A DNA stretch of 64,000 nucleotides from Carboxylicivirga sediminis (GCF_018156225.1 NZ_JAGTAR010000022.1:1-64000), one strand, 5' to 3'. Positions 43,776 to 52,677 are shown, numbered from the stretch's first letter. The notes: generated by a model not told the origin, from the sequence alone. Numbers and translations: made by a program.

Positions 43776-44123
43776 TTATAGATTATCCAAAATCCTTACA
43801 ATACCATTTAGCAACCCTTTATTTAAATGAGATTCTGTACGTTGAATCTTCTGCTTTAAATAGTTTTGAGGTACTTGCTTTTTTATCAGTACCTTGGCTA
43901 GCTTCCCTAACTCACTTAATAATTCATTTTCGGGAGGTGGCTGATTCAAGTTCGTAACAGCATTGTGTTTTTGCTGTAGGTTTAAAAGAAACGCCTTATA
44001 TTCATCTTGCATTTCCTGAAATTCAATCGCAGTTCCACCCTTATCTGGGTGCAGGTGCTTTGCTAAGATTCGGTAGTGTTGTTTGGCTTGTTCAATATCA
44101 GTAATGCCATTGAAATACTTCAT
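43776..44123 (-). CDS. J-domain protein
   Basis: 115 residues. A J domain with the HPD tripeptide is seen at IEQAKQHYRILAKHLHPDKG, followed by QEMQDEYKAFLLNLQ. The rest is basic and helical. Family members stimulate a Hsp70, but small J proteins on mobile elements may serve plasmid or phage replication. It overlaps the next gene upstream by 4 bp. Confidence 0.8.
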   Translation of the reverse strand: MKYFNGITDIEQAKQHYRILAKHLHPDKGGTAIEFQEMQDEYKAFLLNLQQKHNAVTNLNQPPPENELLSELGKLAKVLIKKQVPQNYLKQKIQRTESHLNKGLLNGIVRILDNL

Positions 44124-44353
44124 AATTGTTCAAATTCTTCTAGTGTTATACAAAAATGTTCCAGGATTAAAAGGAGTTGTTGTTTGTTGTAATAATGACG
44201 TTTAGTGTGTCCAAAATTTGCTATCTGTTCTTTCAATTGAGGGCATAAATCAATATCACGTCTTAATTGTTGCATGGCTGCATCAACCGATATGCTATCA
44301 GGATAAAGTTTTTTTACCAAATCCTGTTTCAATATGGTTCTGCGCACTATCAT
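44120..44353 (-). CDS. DUF4248-family protein
   Basis: 77 residues from the ATG at 44353. The sequence KQDLVKKLYPDSISVDAAMQ, RDIDLCPQLKEQIANFG and YYNKQQLLLILEHF fits DUF4248, a short family common on Bacteroidota mobile elements. A much longer open frame continues upstream to 44740 but reads as low-complexity Phe/Tyr/Ser-rich sequence and is probably not translated. Function unknown. Confidence 0.65.
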   Translation of the reverse strand: MIVRRTILKQDLVKKLYPDSISVDAAMQQLRRDIDLCPQLKEQIANFGHTKRHYYNKQQLLLILEHFCITLEEFEQL

Positions 44354-44911
44354 AGCGTTGGATTTGGGTTGAAAAATGAGTGACAATACACTTGAAACAT
44401 TGAGAAAAGTAGGCTTGTCGAGTATATTTCGCCTGCTTTTGAAGGCTTTTGAGAACTTTTTAGCTTTTTCAGGCTGGTTTTGAGGACTTTGAGAGTATAT
44501 CTTAAATACTTTTTTGAATGTTGGAAGAAATAAAGAGGTCTTGTTAATTGATTTATCAAGCTTTCTAATAATTCCAGCCAACTTCCAGAAGTATGGGAAA
44601 CTTCGGTGGCTGTATTTGAATATTTTGATGAAATAAAAGACTGTTTGTGAAAAACGAAGGTAATACCATAAGAATACCACCATATTACCTGAGTATTGCA
44701 ACGAATAAAACAAAGAATAAGGTAATATATAGCAAAACAATAGAGGGCTATAAATACGAAAAGCCCCGATAGGAGGCTCACTTTTAATGTATTGAGAAAT
44801 ATTTCAGGCATAATATAAAGCATTACACCCCTGACAATTAGCATGTTAAATTTAGAAAAAATATTTCACACATAAAAAGCACCAATTATCACAAAAAAGG
44901 AACAAACAGGG
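44354..44911. other. Gap without a convincing gene
   Basis: 558 bp between the DUF4248 gene and the divergent plus-strand gene. Two overlapping minus-strand open frames cover most of it but their products are low in charge balance and lack domains. A weak minus-strand hairpin with AGCC/GGCT arms followed by TTTT lies near 44778-44794. It probably holds the promoters of both directions. Confidence 0.4.
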
Positions 44912-44919
44912 TATATTTG
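44912..44919 (+). promoter_or_regulatory. TAnnTTTG promoter element of the 44946 gene
   Basis: TATATTTG lies 26 bp before the ATG at 44946 on the plus strand. No clear -33 TTG is seen. Confidence 0.45.
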
Positions 44920-44945
44920 GCTCTTTGTATAAAACGATTTTAAAA

Positions 44946-45224
44946 ATGAAAACCATATTAAAAGTAGAAATTGATTATCCCGGATTAAAAGGGTTTACAA
45001 TCGAAAATCCGGGACACCTTCCTATAAACGGTGAGATATTTACCTGTCAATGGGAGGATTTTATTGTAGATAGTGCAATGGTAAAACTAATTGATGAAAT
45101 TGAAGAAGATGAGTACTTCAGGGTTGAAAGAAATTTCAGCAAATACAGCAAGGATGAATCAATGTGCTTTATTGTGCTGCACACGTCTAAAGATTATAAA
45201 AAGCATTTTCCTCATAACAAGTAA
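44946..45224 (+). CDS. Hypothetical protein
   Basis: 92 residues from the ATG at 44946; an upstream ATG at 44925 is closer to the promoter-like element and less likely. Mixed alpha/beta (KTILKVEIDYPGLKGFTIE, FIVDSAMVKLIDEIEEDEYF). No family recognised. It is the only plus-strand gene in the element and is followed by a shared terminator. Confidence 0.6.
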   Translation: MKTILKVEIDYPGLKGFTIENPGHLPINGEIFTCQWEDFIVDSAMVKLIDEIEEDEYFRVERNFSKYSKDESMCFIVLHTSKDYKKHFPHNK

Positions 45225-45237
45225 ATAGCATAAAAAA

Positions 45238-45263
45238 CCCGATACCTTAACTGATATCGGGTG
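45238..45263. terminator. Bidirectional terminator between convergent genes
   Basis: ACCCGATA and TATCGGGT form a perfect 8-bp stem with a 10-nt loop, preceded by AAAAA on the plus strand (T run for the minus strand). It serves the plus gene ending at 45224 and the minus gene ending at 45285. Confidence 0.75.
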
Positions 45264-45284
45264 AATTTATTCTATTCTTCGTTT

Positions 45285-46175
45285 TTAATGCGAGTTTTCT
45301 GTACGTAGTTGCTCAACCTGCTTTGAGCTTAATCCGGTCATTTTACAGATATATTCATCTGTAGCACCTTCATTAATCATATTAACTGCAATCCGCTTTA
45401 CAGCCGATGATTCCAATTCACGCCTTGCCTCGGCAAAAGCATCTTTTGTTTGTACTGAAACTGTTTCCATAATCTCATCAATTTTATCTGATTCCATATC
45501 AGAAACCTTGTACAAATATAACGCTATTTTCTGAAAGATTGTTTCGTCAATTTCCTTTAACTGTCTAAACATCTGCCGAGCCAAATCAGGATTATTTTGG
45601 ATAAAACCAATCAAATTATCACTACGTTTCATAAACCATACAGCTACCTTAACACTTGGTCGTTTAAAGTGTCGTATGATAGCATGGTCTTCAATATCTT
45701 TTGTATCAAACAAGGCATAATCAAATAAAGGCACAAAGCGTTTAAGCACCTCCGGAACCTGAACAAAACCCGAATCAGTCCATTTTCGTTTGCCATGATA
45801 AAACACCATAGTTAATACAGGTGTGAGCTTTTGTTTATTGGCTACCTGGTTCTCCCAAACATTCAAAATGTATCGCAACAACTGTAGGTGTATGTTTTTA
45901 TCGGGATAGCTTTTGTGTTCGTACAGCAATGAAACCTTAATATCGGTATGGCCAAATAGCATATTGCAGGAAATATCTTTGAAATATGGTGCAAGCTCCT
46001 GGTCAACATATTCGGTTGGGTCATACTCCAGACTTTCAATTTTAAGTCCTTGCAAAACATCTTTAGGTAATGAGCCGTAAAGCAAGTCGGCAAGATTCTC
46101 TTTTACTGAAAAGAGGCTTTTAAAGAAATTGTCGTGAATGTTATTGTTTTTCTGTACGTTATCATTCTTTTTCAT
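45285..46175 (-). CDS. Rpn/PD-(D/E)XK-type nuclease (transposase-like)
   Basis: 296 residues. The N-terminal HDNFFKSLFSVKENLADLLY and the D...E-K core (FGHTDIKVSLLYEHKSYPDK) match the recombination-promoting nuclease (Rpn) family. Later EIMETVSVQTKDAFAEARRE and a C-terminal helix-turn-helix-like MTGLSSKQVEQLRT occur in this family. Rpn proteins are mobile-element or DNA-repair associated and their biological role is unsettled. It starts right after the repeat array at 46248-46482. Confidence 0.85.
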   Translation of the reverse strand: MKKNDNVQKNNNIHDNFFKSLFSVKENLADLLYGSLPKDVLQGLKIESLEYDPTEYVDQELAPYFKDISCNMLFGHTDIKVSLLYEHKSYPDKNIHLQLLRYILNVWENQVANKQKLTPVLTMVFYHGKRKWTDSGFVQVPEVLKRFVPLFDYALFDTKDIEDHAIIRHFKRPSVKVAVWFMKRSDNLIGFIQNNPDLARQMFRQLKEIDETIFQKIALYLYKVSDMESDKIDEIMETVSVQTKDAFAEARRELESSAVKRIAVNMINEGATDEYICKMTGLSSKQVEQLRTENSH

Positions 46176-46247
46176 TCGATGCTAATATTTTTAATTAATG
46201 CTATTTTAATTTTTCTAAATGCTTTCTGTGGGCTATGGTAATTTTAT

Positions 46248-46482
46248 AAAACCGTCCTCATCCCTCACTTTTTAGTTATATACCTTATTATCAATAAAAT
46301 AAAATGAGGACAATGAGGACAAGTGAGGGACGAGAGCCGTTTTTCCCTCACTCGTCCCTCATTTATCCCTCGTTCATCCCTCAGCCGTCCTCACTTATTT
46401 TTAGAGTAAAAAAATATATAACATTAAATATCAATCTATTAATATCTATCCTCATAGAGATTGAGGAAATGAGGACGGTTTT
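46248..46482. repeat. Iteron-like array bounded by a perfect 13-bp inverted repeat
   Basis: AAAACCGTCCTCA (46248-46260) and TGAGGACGGTTTT (46470-46482) are exact inverted copies. Between them the motif TGAGG(G)AC or its complement occurs about ten further times, for example at 46261, 46305, 46314, 46324, 46344, 46354, 46366, 46377, 46387, 46449 and 46461, in both orientations, with an A/T-rich stretch at about 46397-46445. It lies just after the primase-helicase gene. This is the layout of a replication origin with initiator-binding sites and an unwinding region. An alternative is a dense operator. Confidence 0.7.
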
Positions 46483-46526
46483 TGCTTTAATACCAAAGCT
46501 AAAGTAAAACTGCATAGTTTTGTATT

Positions 46527-49500
46527 TTATAATGTTATCCTTTCCAATTCAATGCCCTGGTCTTTGAGCATGTCATAATTCAGTATGTAGGCGCTTGTCC
46601 GGCTTTTGCCAAACAGTACATTTTTCCTGCGATGTTCTATAAATGAACGGTGTTTCTTCAGGTACTCACCAACAACCGCCTGGTCAAGTGTAGTCAATCC
46701 TTCTTTTCGTGCCTGTTCCCTGTACAATCCGTGTATTGAGCCAACTCTCAAATAAAGTTGTTTGCTGTTGTTTTCACCAACCACAATCTTGTAATGTACG
46801 TCCTCGTTAAGTTTGTACAGGTTAACCAAAGATTGCAGCACATGAAAGTATTGCTCCACTTCATCGCTTTGATGTTGTACCGATATGGTAAGTTTTGCGG
46901 AGCGGATTAAAGCCTGTTTTGCTGCTTGATAATCAAACGGAAATTTCAAATCAGAATGCTCCATTAGAATCTTCATTGGCGCAAGCACCGATGAGATATT
47001 GAGTACCGTTCTTCGGTCAACGTTGCCGTATTCCCTGGTCAGTTCATCCATGACCTCTGAACTTACTCCCGGTTCCTCTTTTGAATAATGCTCTTCAACC
47101 AAATGGCGAGAATCAAATACGGAGCATGTAATATTGGTAAACTGTAAACTTTCCTCGGCTGCTTTAAATGATTTTAAATCGGAATAGTTGCCTCGGTTGC
47201 TATCGTCAAATTCACCTAACAAGCTACGGCTGCATAAAGCAGGGTCTTGTGTTGGTAAATCCTGACCGCTAATAATTCCTGAACCTCTTGGTCTTGCAAC
47301 TTTAGTTTCGTTGCCTCCCGATTTAACACCCGTAAGCTTTCCACTACGGTCGGCAATACCTTTTAAGGCTTCAATGGTATTTTTATGGATGCTGTTCTTG
47401 TACTCATTTCCCCAAAACGGATGGTTCGTAGATGAATCCATACTTCGCTGCATACCTGTACTTGTACTTCCTGATGCAAGGTTGATACCGTCTTCCATCG
47501 GTGGCTTGCCAAACATATACATGATACTGCGAGCTGCGGTACTCTTACCTGATTGGCGTTTTCCAAACAGAAACAGTAAAGGGAAATACCCGAAATTGGC
47601 TTTGTAGATAAGGTCACTAAAAACAGTTGCAATGTAATAAGCAATCAATAATTCGGAATTACCCGGATAAACACTACTCATTGATGTTGCCCATTTCCCA
47701 AAGTTCCAACTGCTGCCTTTTATCGGCTTCACATACTTTGAGTTTTCTTTGAATGGATTACCACCATCGGAACTACCAATTTTAAGAGCCTTACCATAGG
47801 GCAGATAGAAGAAATGCAACAAATGAACCTGACTCTGTTTAATATTATCTTTTAGCTTATCTTTTCCATACTTACCTATAAATTCTGCGGTGGTATTGAG
47901 TACATGAAAAGTATCGTTAATTCGTATCTGACTTTCTGGAGGAACGTTTTCAAATTCATCCATGTTGTTTATTTGTGTGGCGTGGGTAGTGATACCATAT
48001 TCATCAATTGGATGAAAGTTTCTACTGTAGTACAAGCCATTTGCAAACACCCAAAAGCGATTATCCTCATTGTAACCTACGCGCTCCAACTCTTTAGCTT
48101 CGGGTATTCCAAGCAGTTTCACGTTTTTAATGTTGTCAAGCTGGCTATCGTTACCGTACCAAAAGAATCCATGTCGCCTGTGTACCTGTTTCTTGAAAGA
48201 TGCAGGGGTACAAAAATCATCGGATGAAATAATAGCCAGGCGTTTTCTTCCATATTGGCTCATCAGGCGTAAAACATATTTCAGGTCAGTTCTGCCTTGT
48301 GGGTCTTTATGAAACACACAGAATAAGGCTTCAAAAGTAAAGTTTGATATTTGCTTTGGGTTCTTGCCTTCAACCGTCCAATAAGCTCCATCTTCTTCAT
48401 AAAACTGATTGGTAAGAAGGTTCTCCTGTTGTTCCTTTTTCAGCTTGATTATATCGCTGATGTTTTCCTTTTTCTTAACCTTCTTCTCTGTAGGCTGACT
48501 ATAATCCTTTAAGGCATCCTGCCAAGCTTTCTTGGGCTTTATGAGTTCCGACACAAAATCGAGATACACTTCCTGGTCCGTTCTGTCGTAACATGCAATA
48601 AAGGAAGCAATGCGCTTAATAGCCTCTGATTTTTTAACAGGGTCATTGGCAAATTTCTCTCCATACGATTCAGTTTTGAATACCAGGTAATCCGTCTGGT
48701 TCTCGATGTACTGAAGAAATAATTCTTTGGTGGTAAAAGTTGAATCGGGGTCTTGCTTTTCAGGAAGTAAAACCACCGACACATGAAATTTATTCTTGAT
48801 GAGTATTTCTGCATTTCGGTCGGTTGCTCTTAGCCCTGCTGAATCTCCGTCGAAAATCAAAGTCACCTTATTGGTATATTTTTTCAGGAGCTTTGCTTGT
48901 GCATTAGTAAGTGCAGTTCCGCACGTTGCAACTGTATTTATTACATCTATATCGTGCATCCGAAGCACATCGGAATAACCTTCAACTATATATGCTCTGT
49001 CTTCGTTTTTAATGGCAAAGCGAGCCACATTTAAAGCATACAGTTCATTGCCTTTGATATAGATGCTGCTTTCAGGAGTGTTCAGGTATTTTACCTTTGG
49101 ATTTTCATTCAGGTCACGCCCGGCGAATGCAATAGTCTGACCTCGTGAATTGGAAACAGGGAATATCAATCGGTTTCTAAAAAAGTCATAAACGCCTTTG
49201 TCATTGCTTTTGAGTACGCCAATTTCTTCAAGTATCTCCGTTTTTAATCCTTTATCTCTTGCATGGGCCAGTAGAGCATTGTCAGTTGGAGCATAACCAA
49301 TATTGAAGCTGCCGTTTTCAGGAATAGCAAGATTACGTTCCTTGATGTACTGTTGGGCATCTTTGTGATTAAACTGTTTCAAAAAGAACTTCTCAATAAT
49401 GCTACAAGCTATTTTCAGGCTTTCTTCATGTTTGAATTTAGCTTCATCCCAATTGGTGCTTTTCTTCCATTCAAAATTGAGGTTCAAAAGCTTTGCACCA

Positions 49501-49748
49501 ATTTCAACGGCTTCTTTAAATTCAACATTTTCATGCTCCTTAATAAACTCAATGGCATTACCACCTTTATCACAACCAAAGCATTTAAAAATACCTTTTG
49601 CCGGGTTTACGCTGAATGAAGCTGTTTTCTCATTATGGAATGGACAACAAGCTTTGTAATTAATCCCTGCCTTTTTTAGTGTGACAAAATTGGAGACAAC
49701 CTCGTAAACTTCATCGTTGATTTGCTCTATGACACTTTTTGCATCCAT
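46527..49748 (-). CDS. Primase-helicase (CHC2 zinc finger, TOPRIM, P-loop)
   Basis: 1073 residues. A CHC2 zinc finger is at residues 34-63 (CCPFHNEKTASFSV, FKCFGCDKGGNAIEF). A TOPRIM-containing primase core follows (YIVEGYSDVLRMHDI, VTLIFDGDSAGLRA, near 250-330). The C-terminal ATPase has Walker A LFGKRQSGKSTAARS (around 720) and a DUF927-like region after it. It fits a phage or integrative-element replication protein fusing primer synthesis with a helicase. With the iteron-like array at its 3' side it should be the replication initiator of the element. Confidence 0.88.
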   Translation of the reverse strand: MDAKSVIEQINDEVYEVVSNFVTLKKAGINYKACCPFHNEKTASFSVNPAKGIFKCFGCDKGGNAIEFIKEHENVEFKEAVEIGAKLLNLNFEWKKSTNWDEAKFKHEESLKIACSIIEKFFLKQFNHKDAQQYIKERNLAIPENGSFNIGYAPTDNALLAHARDKGLKTEILEEIGVLKSNDKGVYDFFRNRLIFPVSNSRGQTIAFAGRDLNENPKVKYLNTPESSIYIKGNELYALNVARFAIKNEDRAYIVEGYSDVLRMHDIDVINTVATCGTALTNAQAKLLKKYTNKVTLIFDGDSAGLRATDRNAEILIKNKFHVSVVLLPEKQDPDSTFTTKELFLQYIENQTDYLVFKTESYGEKFANDPVKKSEAIKRIASFIACYDRTDQEVYLDFVSELIKPKKAWQDALKDYSQPTEKKVKKKENISDIIKLKKEQQENLLTNQFYEEDGAYWTVEGKNPKQISNFTFEALFCVFHKDPQGRTDLKYVLRLMSQYGRKRLAIISSDDFCTPASFKKQVHRRHGFFWYGNDSQLDNIKNVKLLGIPEAKELERVGYNEDNRFWVFANGLYYSRNFHPIDEYGITTHATQINNMDEFENVPPESQIRINDTFHVLNTTAEFIGKYGKDKLKDNIKQSQVHLLHFFYLPYGKALKIGSSDGGNPFKENSKYVKPIKGSSWNFGKWATSMSSVYPGNSELLIAYYIATVFSDLIYKANFGYFPLLFLFGKRQSGKSTAARSIMYMFGKPPMEDGINLASGSTSTGMQRSMDSSTNHPFWGNEYKNSIHKNTIEALKGIADRSGKLTGVKSGGNETKVARPRGSGIISGQDLPTQDPALCSRSLLGEFDDSNRGNYSDLKSFKAAEESLQFTNITCSVFDSRHLVEEHYSKEEPGVSSEVMDELTREYGNVDRRTVLNISSVLAPMKILMEHSDLKFPFDYQAAKQALIRSAKLTISVQHQSDEVEQYFHVLQSLVNLYKLNEDVHYKIVVGENNSKQLYLRVGSIHGLYREQARKEGLTTLDQAVVGEYLKKHRSFIEHRRKNVLFGKSRTSAYILNYDMLKDQGIELERITL

Positions 49749-49751
49749 CGG

Positions 49752-50042
49752 CTACCAGTCTTTTCCTGTCAATAACTCACGGTTGTTGCTATCAAGGCAC
49801 ATAAAGAACTCGTACACATTCCCCCTGAAATCGTAAAACTTATCTAAAAGGTGGAAGCCCATGTCTGAACCCCAAATTTTATAAAAGAGTTCATTCAACT
49901 CTAACTGTGAATCCTCAATCATTTTTAGAATTTTATTGCCATCAAACGGAATATTGGAGTAGCCGTTTTTTTCATAGAAACTCTTTATGCGGTTATCGAA
50001 ATAGAATAACTTCGAAATCGTATTAGGTGCTAATGCTGTCAT
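49752..50042 (-). CDS. Hypothetical protein
   Basis: 96 residues. It begins TISKLFYFDNRIKSFYEKNG and ends NVYEFFMCLDSNNRELLTGK, mostly alpha/beta with aromatic residues. No family recognised. It lies 3 bp before the primase start, so is co-transcribed and may assist replication. Confidence 0.55.
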   Translation of the reverse strand: MTALAPNTISKLFYFDNRIKSFYEKNGYSNIPFDGNKILKMIEDSQLELNELFYKIWGSDMGFHLLDKFYDFRGNVYEFFMCLDSNNRELLTGKDW

Positions 50043-50047
50043 GTGAT

Positions 50048-50584
50048 TTAGTTTGGAAAGTCTAGTGCTAATTGTCGTTTATCCATTTGCCATTCTTCAA
50101 AAGTCATTTCCTTAATATCATTAAGTGTCTTTCTCGCCTCATTGAGCAGTTTCTTTTGGTCGCTATAATCAACACGAAGCCGTTCTACTTCTTCTAATTG
50201 TTTTTCCAAAGCCTTTTGCTTTTGCTCTAAAAATTCTCCCTGGTCGGTGAAATAATTAAAAAGGGCATTGTAGCATTCCAGTCTATACTTAATGATTTGT
50301 TCTTTGGCCTCAGCCTTGACATTTTTGGGGTTAATTGTAAATAGCCAGCCGAATACAAGCTTGAAGGGAATACAAGCCATCTCTCGCTCCTTACCATCGG
50401 CAGCAACTATGCCCCTGAGCGGTACAGTTGACCCTAATATTTCATCACTCTTTATTTTTTCTAACTGGCTTGAGTAATTAACTTCTAAAGCTTGACATAT
50501 TGGTTTAATGGGTACTAACTTTTCTGCATCATCAATAAGCATGATGCTGACATCTTTGATTCTTGCTACTGTTTTTGTTTTCAT
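50048..50584 (-). CDS. P22-antirepressor-like (P22_AR_N) protein
   Basis: 178 residues. Residues 20-90 match the P22_AR_N domain: LVPIKPICQALEVNYSSQLE, STVPLRGIVAADGKEREMAC and PFKLVFGWLFTINPKNV. The C-terminal half is a coiled coil (QKALEKQLEEVERLRVDY). In P22 the antirepressor inactivates the prophage repressor, and the domain is used widely for phage lysis-lysogeny control. Its presence supports a temperate virus-like regulation circuit. It has a leader hairpin upstream. Confidence 0.8.
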   Translation of the reverse strand: MKTKTVARIKDVSIMLIDDAEKLVPIKPICQALEVNYSSQLEKIKSDEILGSTVPLRGIVAADGKEREMACIPFKLVFGWLFTINPKNVKAEAKEQIIKYRLECYNALFNYFTDQGEFLEQKQKALEKQLEEVERLRVDYSDQKKLLNEARKTLNDIKEMTFEEWQMDKRQLALDFPN

Positions 50585-50609
50585 AATCGTCGTTAGATAT
50601 ATATATAAA

Positions 50610-50639
50610 TGGCAGGGCTACCCTTGAACAACCCTGCCA
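50610..50639. terminator. Hairpin before the antirepressor-like gene
   Basis: TGGCAGGG and CCCTGCCA are perfect 8-bp arms with a 14-nt loop, followed on the minus strand by ATTTATATATATA. It sits between the DUF4406 stop and the antirepressor-like start and may attenuate read-through. Confidence 0.5.
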
Positions 50640-50647
50640 GAACCGTG

Positions 50648-50983
50648 CTAATTGTCAAGGGCGGTTATTATTTGCTTTATCTCTTTATGGCTCATCGGAT
50701 GAAAAATGGTTTCCAATTTTAAATCCATTGCAACAGTCAACTCAATACGTGACATGATGCTTTCTTTCCAATTGGGTAAAACATAAACCGCCTGGCTCTT
50801 CTTTAGAAGCTCAATTCGGTTTTGTAGCGAATCAGACCAACTGAACATTGAAAATGCCATTTCGGATGGAGTTACAACTGAACACCTCATGGATTTCAAT
50901 CTGGCTTTTACCTTTTCAGCATCTACCAAACCATTGCTTTCTTTCAGAGATTTTTCGTCTCCGCAGATGTATATCGTTGCCAT
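50648..50983 (-). CDS. DUF4406-family protein
   Basis: 111 residues. The start ATIYICGDEKSLKESNGLVD, AVYVLPNWKESIMSRIELTV and AMDLKLETIF match DUF4406 (nucleoside-deoxyribosyltransferase-like fold), frequent in Bacteroidota phages and mobile elements. Enzyme activity is not established. It lies 9 bp after the small basic gene. Confidence 0.75.
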   Translation of the reverse strand: MATIYICGDEKSLKESNGLVDAEKVKARLKSMRCSVVTPSEMAFSMFSWSDSLQNRIELLKKSQAVYVLPNWKESIMSRIELTVAMDLKLETIFHPMSHKEIKQIITALDN

Positions 50984-50992
50984 ATAAAATGT

Positions 50993-51136
50993 TTAGTGAA
51001 TTTTAAGTCTATTGCTTAACTGACTCTCAGGTATAATTTGTTTTTTACCTTTCATTTGTAGCAAACGCTTCACAAATGGGAGTTTTATTACCTGTTTATT
51101 CTTACTCTTTGCAATTTTTTTCATTTTCTTTTTCAT
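50993..51136 (-). CDS. Small lysine-rich protein
   Basis: 47 residues, start ATG at 51136, stop at 50993-50995. It begins MKKKMKKIAKSKNKQVIKLP and goes on to KRLLQMKGKKQIIPESQLSN; about a third of residues are Lys or Arg and the last part is helical. No paralogue seen. Close spacing (9 bp) to the DUF4406 gene supports co-expression. Basic charge suggests nucleic acid or an acidic protein as partner; this is a guess. Confidence 0.45.
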   Translation of the reverse strand: MKKKMKKIAKSKNKQVIKLPFVKRLLQMKGKKQIIPESQLSNRLKIH

Positions 51137-51172
51137 TCAAACTAAATGGGATTGCGATTGTAAAATCATCAA

Positions 51173-51475
51173 TTAAATTCTTTGTCTGATTTCCTCGATT
51201 GATGAGTGACGACCTGATTTTACCCACTCTTGTATCTCATCTAATTTGAACAATAGGAGTTTACCACCTGGTTTGTAAAAAGGGATTTGCCTGTTATGTA
51301 CCCGTGTGTAAATTGTTTTTTTACTTTCTCCTAATAATTCTGCCAGCTCGTTGGCATTAATATAGTCATAGCCTGTAACGGCTTTGCGTTGCATATTTAT
51401 CAGTTCATTTATTTTCTGATTTAGCTGTTTAAGGCTCTTTAAAGTTTCCGCATTGAAGTCTATTTGTTCATCCAT
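51173..51475 (-). CDS. Excisionase-like helix-turn-helix protein (HTH_17)
   Basis: 100 residues from the ATG at 51475; an upstream TTG at 51511 is less likely. A leading coiled coil (TLKSLKQLNQKINELINMQR) precedes a MerR-like HTH: YINANELAELLGESKKTIYT, RVHNRQIPFYKPGGKLLLF, EIQEWVKSGR. This is the family of Bacteroidota element excisionase/regulators that stand before mobilisation or replication genes. It lies downstream of a palindromic operator and is probably autoregulated. Confidence 0.8.
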   Translation of the reverse strand: MDEQIDFNAETLKSLKQLNQKINELINMQRKAVTGYDYINANELAELLGESKKTIYTRVHNRQIPFYKPGGKLLLFKLDEIQEWVKSGRHSSIEEIRQRI

Positions 51476-51535
51476 AATCGTTGTTTTTAATTTTTCGATT
51501 TGTGGCAGCAAGTATAGACCGTCAAGGCACGGTTT

Positions 51536-51555
51536 TCCAACGTTGGACTGTCCAA
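51536..51555. promoter_or_regulatory. Overlapping palindromes, candidate operator
   Basis: TCCAACGTTGGA (51536-51547) and TTGGACTGTCCAA (51543-51555) share a half site, giving three TCCAA/TTGGA halves in 20 bp. A fourth TTGGA is at 51642-51646. It is upstream of the excisionase-like gene and suits cooperative binding. Confidence 0.55.
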
Positions 51556-51693
51556 TATTTTATAAATATTTTTCAATCAACTGGATGATAAGACAATACA
51601 AAAGTGACTATTGCTGATTAAGTGGTTTTTCTCAAAAATCGTTGGATACTCTGAATAGCACTAAATCAAACAAAAAGGTAATTGACTGAATTT

Positions 51694-52677
51694 TCAATCA
51701 ATTAACAGCTTTGTTATTACTTCATCTATGTCATCTGTAGGCAAGTTTGCTTCTTTAAAAAGCATCCTCGTTTTTTCCAGTTCAACAATTAAAGTTTTGC
51801 CTTCTTTCACAAACGGAGCTTTATTAGACAGCTTGTAATAGTATGTGTTCCTATAGTCGTCAGTTTCTGTTCGATTCAATATAAGTAGGAACCGGGCTAA
51901 CATGGAAGCTTCAAAATTCAATCGTAATTTTAACCCAAGTAACCTGAAAAGGAAGTAAGCCCACAAAACTTGTTGCGAACTTGAAAGGTTGAGTATTCTA
52001 TCAATCCTTGATGACATAAAAAACTGACCACCTGCTTTCTCCGGAATATCCTTGGCTTTAGTTTTGAAGTAGTTTAGAAATTGCGTCTTTCCGTAGTAAT
52101 CACAGAAAAACCGATAATAATCGGATGGGGTTGTTGAAGATAGGTCAACAATAGGGGAGTAAAAATAGATTTCAAGTTCTTGTCGCTGGGTAATTTTTTG
52201 CTTGAATGATATTAAATCCTGAAAACATATTGTTTTATCCCGAAGGATATAACGCTTCATTATTTGCTTGAGATTTAATCTAAGAACTCCGGTTTGTCTA
52301 TAACAAAGTTCTCCATCATGGTTAAAAACCTCAAGCTTCTTGATATAGGTATTGGGCTGTAAAAATGGTAATGAAAAATACTTTTGATTGACTGTTACAA
52401 ATCTTTCAGCATGTTTCATTTGCTCTCTCCATTCAAGAGCTTCTCCAATAATCTTTTCTATTGGTTTAGATAAAACCAGATAGTGGTAATCAAAAAGCTC
52501 CATCAACTTGCGAGAAAATGGGTCGGTCGGCAAATGTGTTAATTTGTCAACCAGAGCATTCATGTCTGATTCCCACGTACTCGTTTGATTGGCTCTTTTG
52601 TAGCCTTGCAGCAGCTTCTCAAAAACGGCAAGGCAATCTTTTTCAAAATCTTCTGAACTAAAATCTCTCTCGATCAT
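51694..52677 (-). CDS. Hypothetical protein of a Bacteroidota mobile element
   Basis: 327 residues, largely helical with several aromatic clusters (YFSLPFLQPNTYIKKLEVFN, DYYRFFCDYYGKTQFLNYFK). No motif is recognised. It is reminiscent in length and layout of RteC-type element regulators, but the similarity is not strong enough to name it. It is the rightmost gene of the element, near the boundary with higher-G+C sequence. Confidence 0.55.
   Translation of the reverse strand: MIERDFSSEDFEKDCLAVFEKLLQGYKRANQTSTWESDMNALVDKLTHLPTDPFSRKLMELFDYHYLVLSKPIEKIIGEALEWREQMKHAERFVTVNQKYFSLPFLQPNTYIKKLEVFNHDGELCYRQTGVLRLNLKQIMKRYILRDKTICFQDLISFKQKITQRQELEIYFYSPIVDLSSTTPSDYYRFFCDYYGKTQFLNYFKTKAKDIPEKAGGQFFMSSRIDRILNLSSSQQVLWAYFLFRLLGLKLRLNFEASMLARFLLILNRTETDDYRNTYYYKLSNKAPFVKEGKTLIVELEKTRMLFKEANLPTDDIDEVITKLLID

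Noticed and set aside
44350-44844. Two overlapping minus-strand frames (to 44740 and 44844)
   Set aside because: Composition is Phe/Tyr/Ser-rich with no domain, and only the last 77 codons of one carry the DUF4248 pattern.
46248-46482. Short repeats as a CRISPR array
   Set aside because: Units are 7-8 bp, occur in both orientations with irregular gaps, and no cas gene is near.
51694-52677. RteC-type regulator
   Set aside because: Only length and general helical character agree; the family's conserved blocks are not visible.
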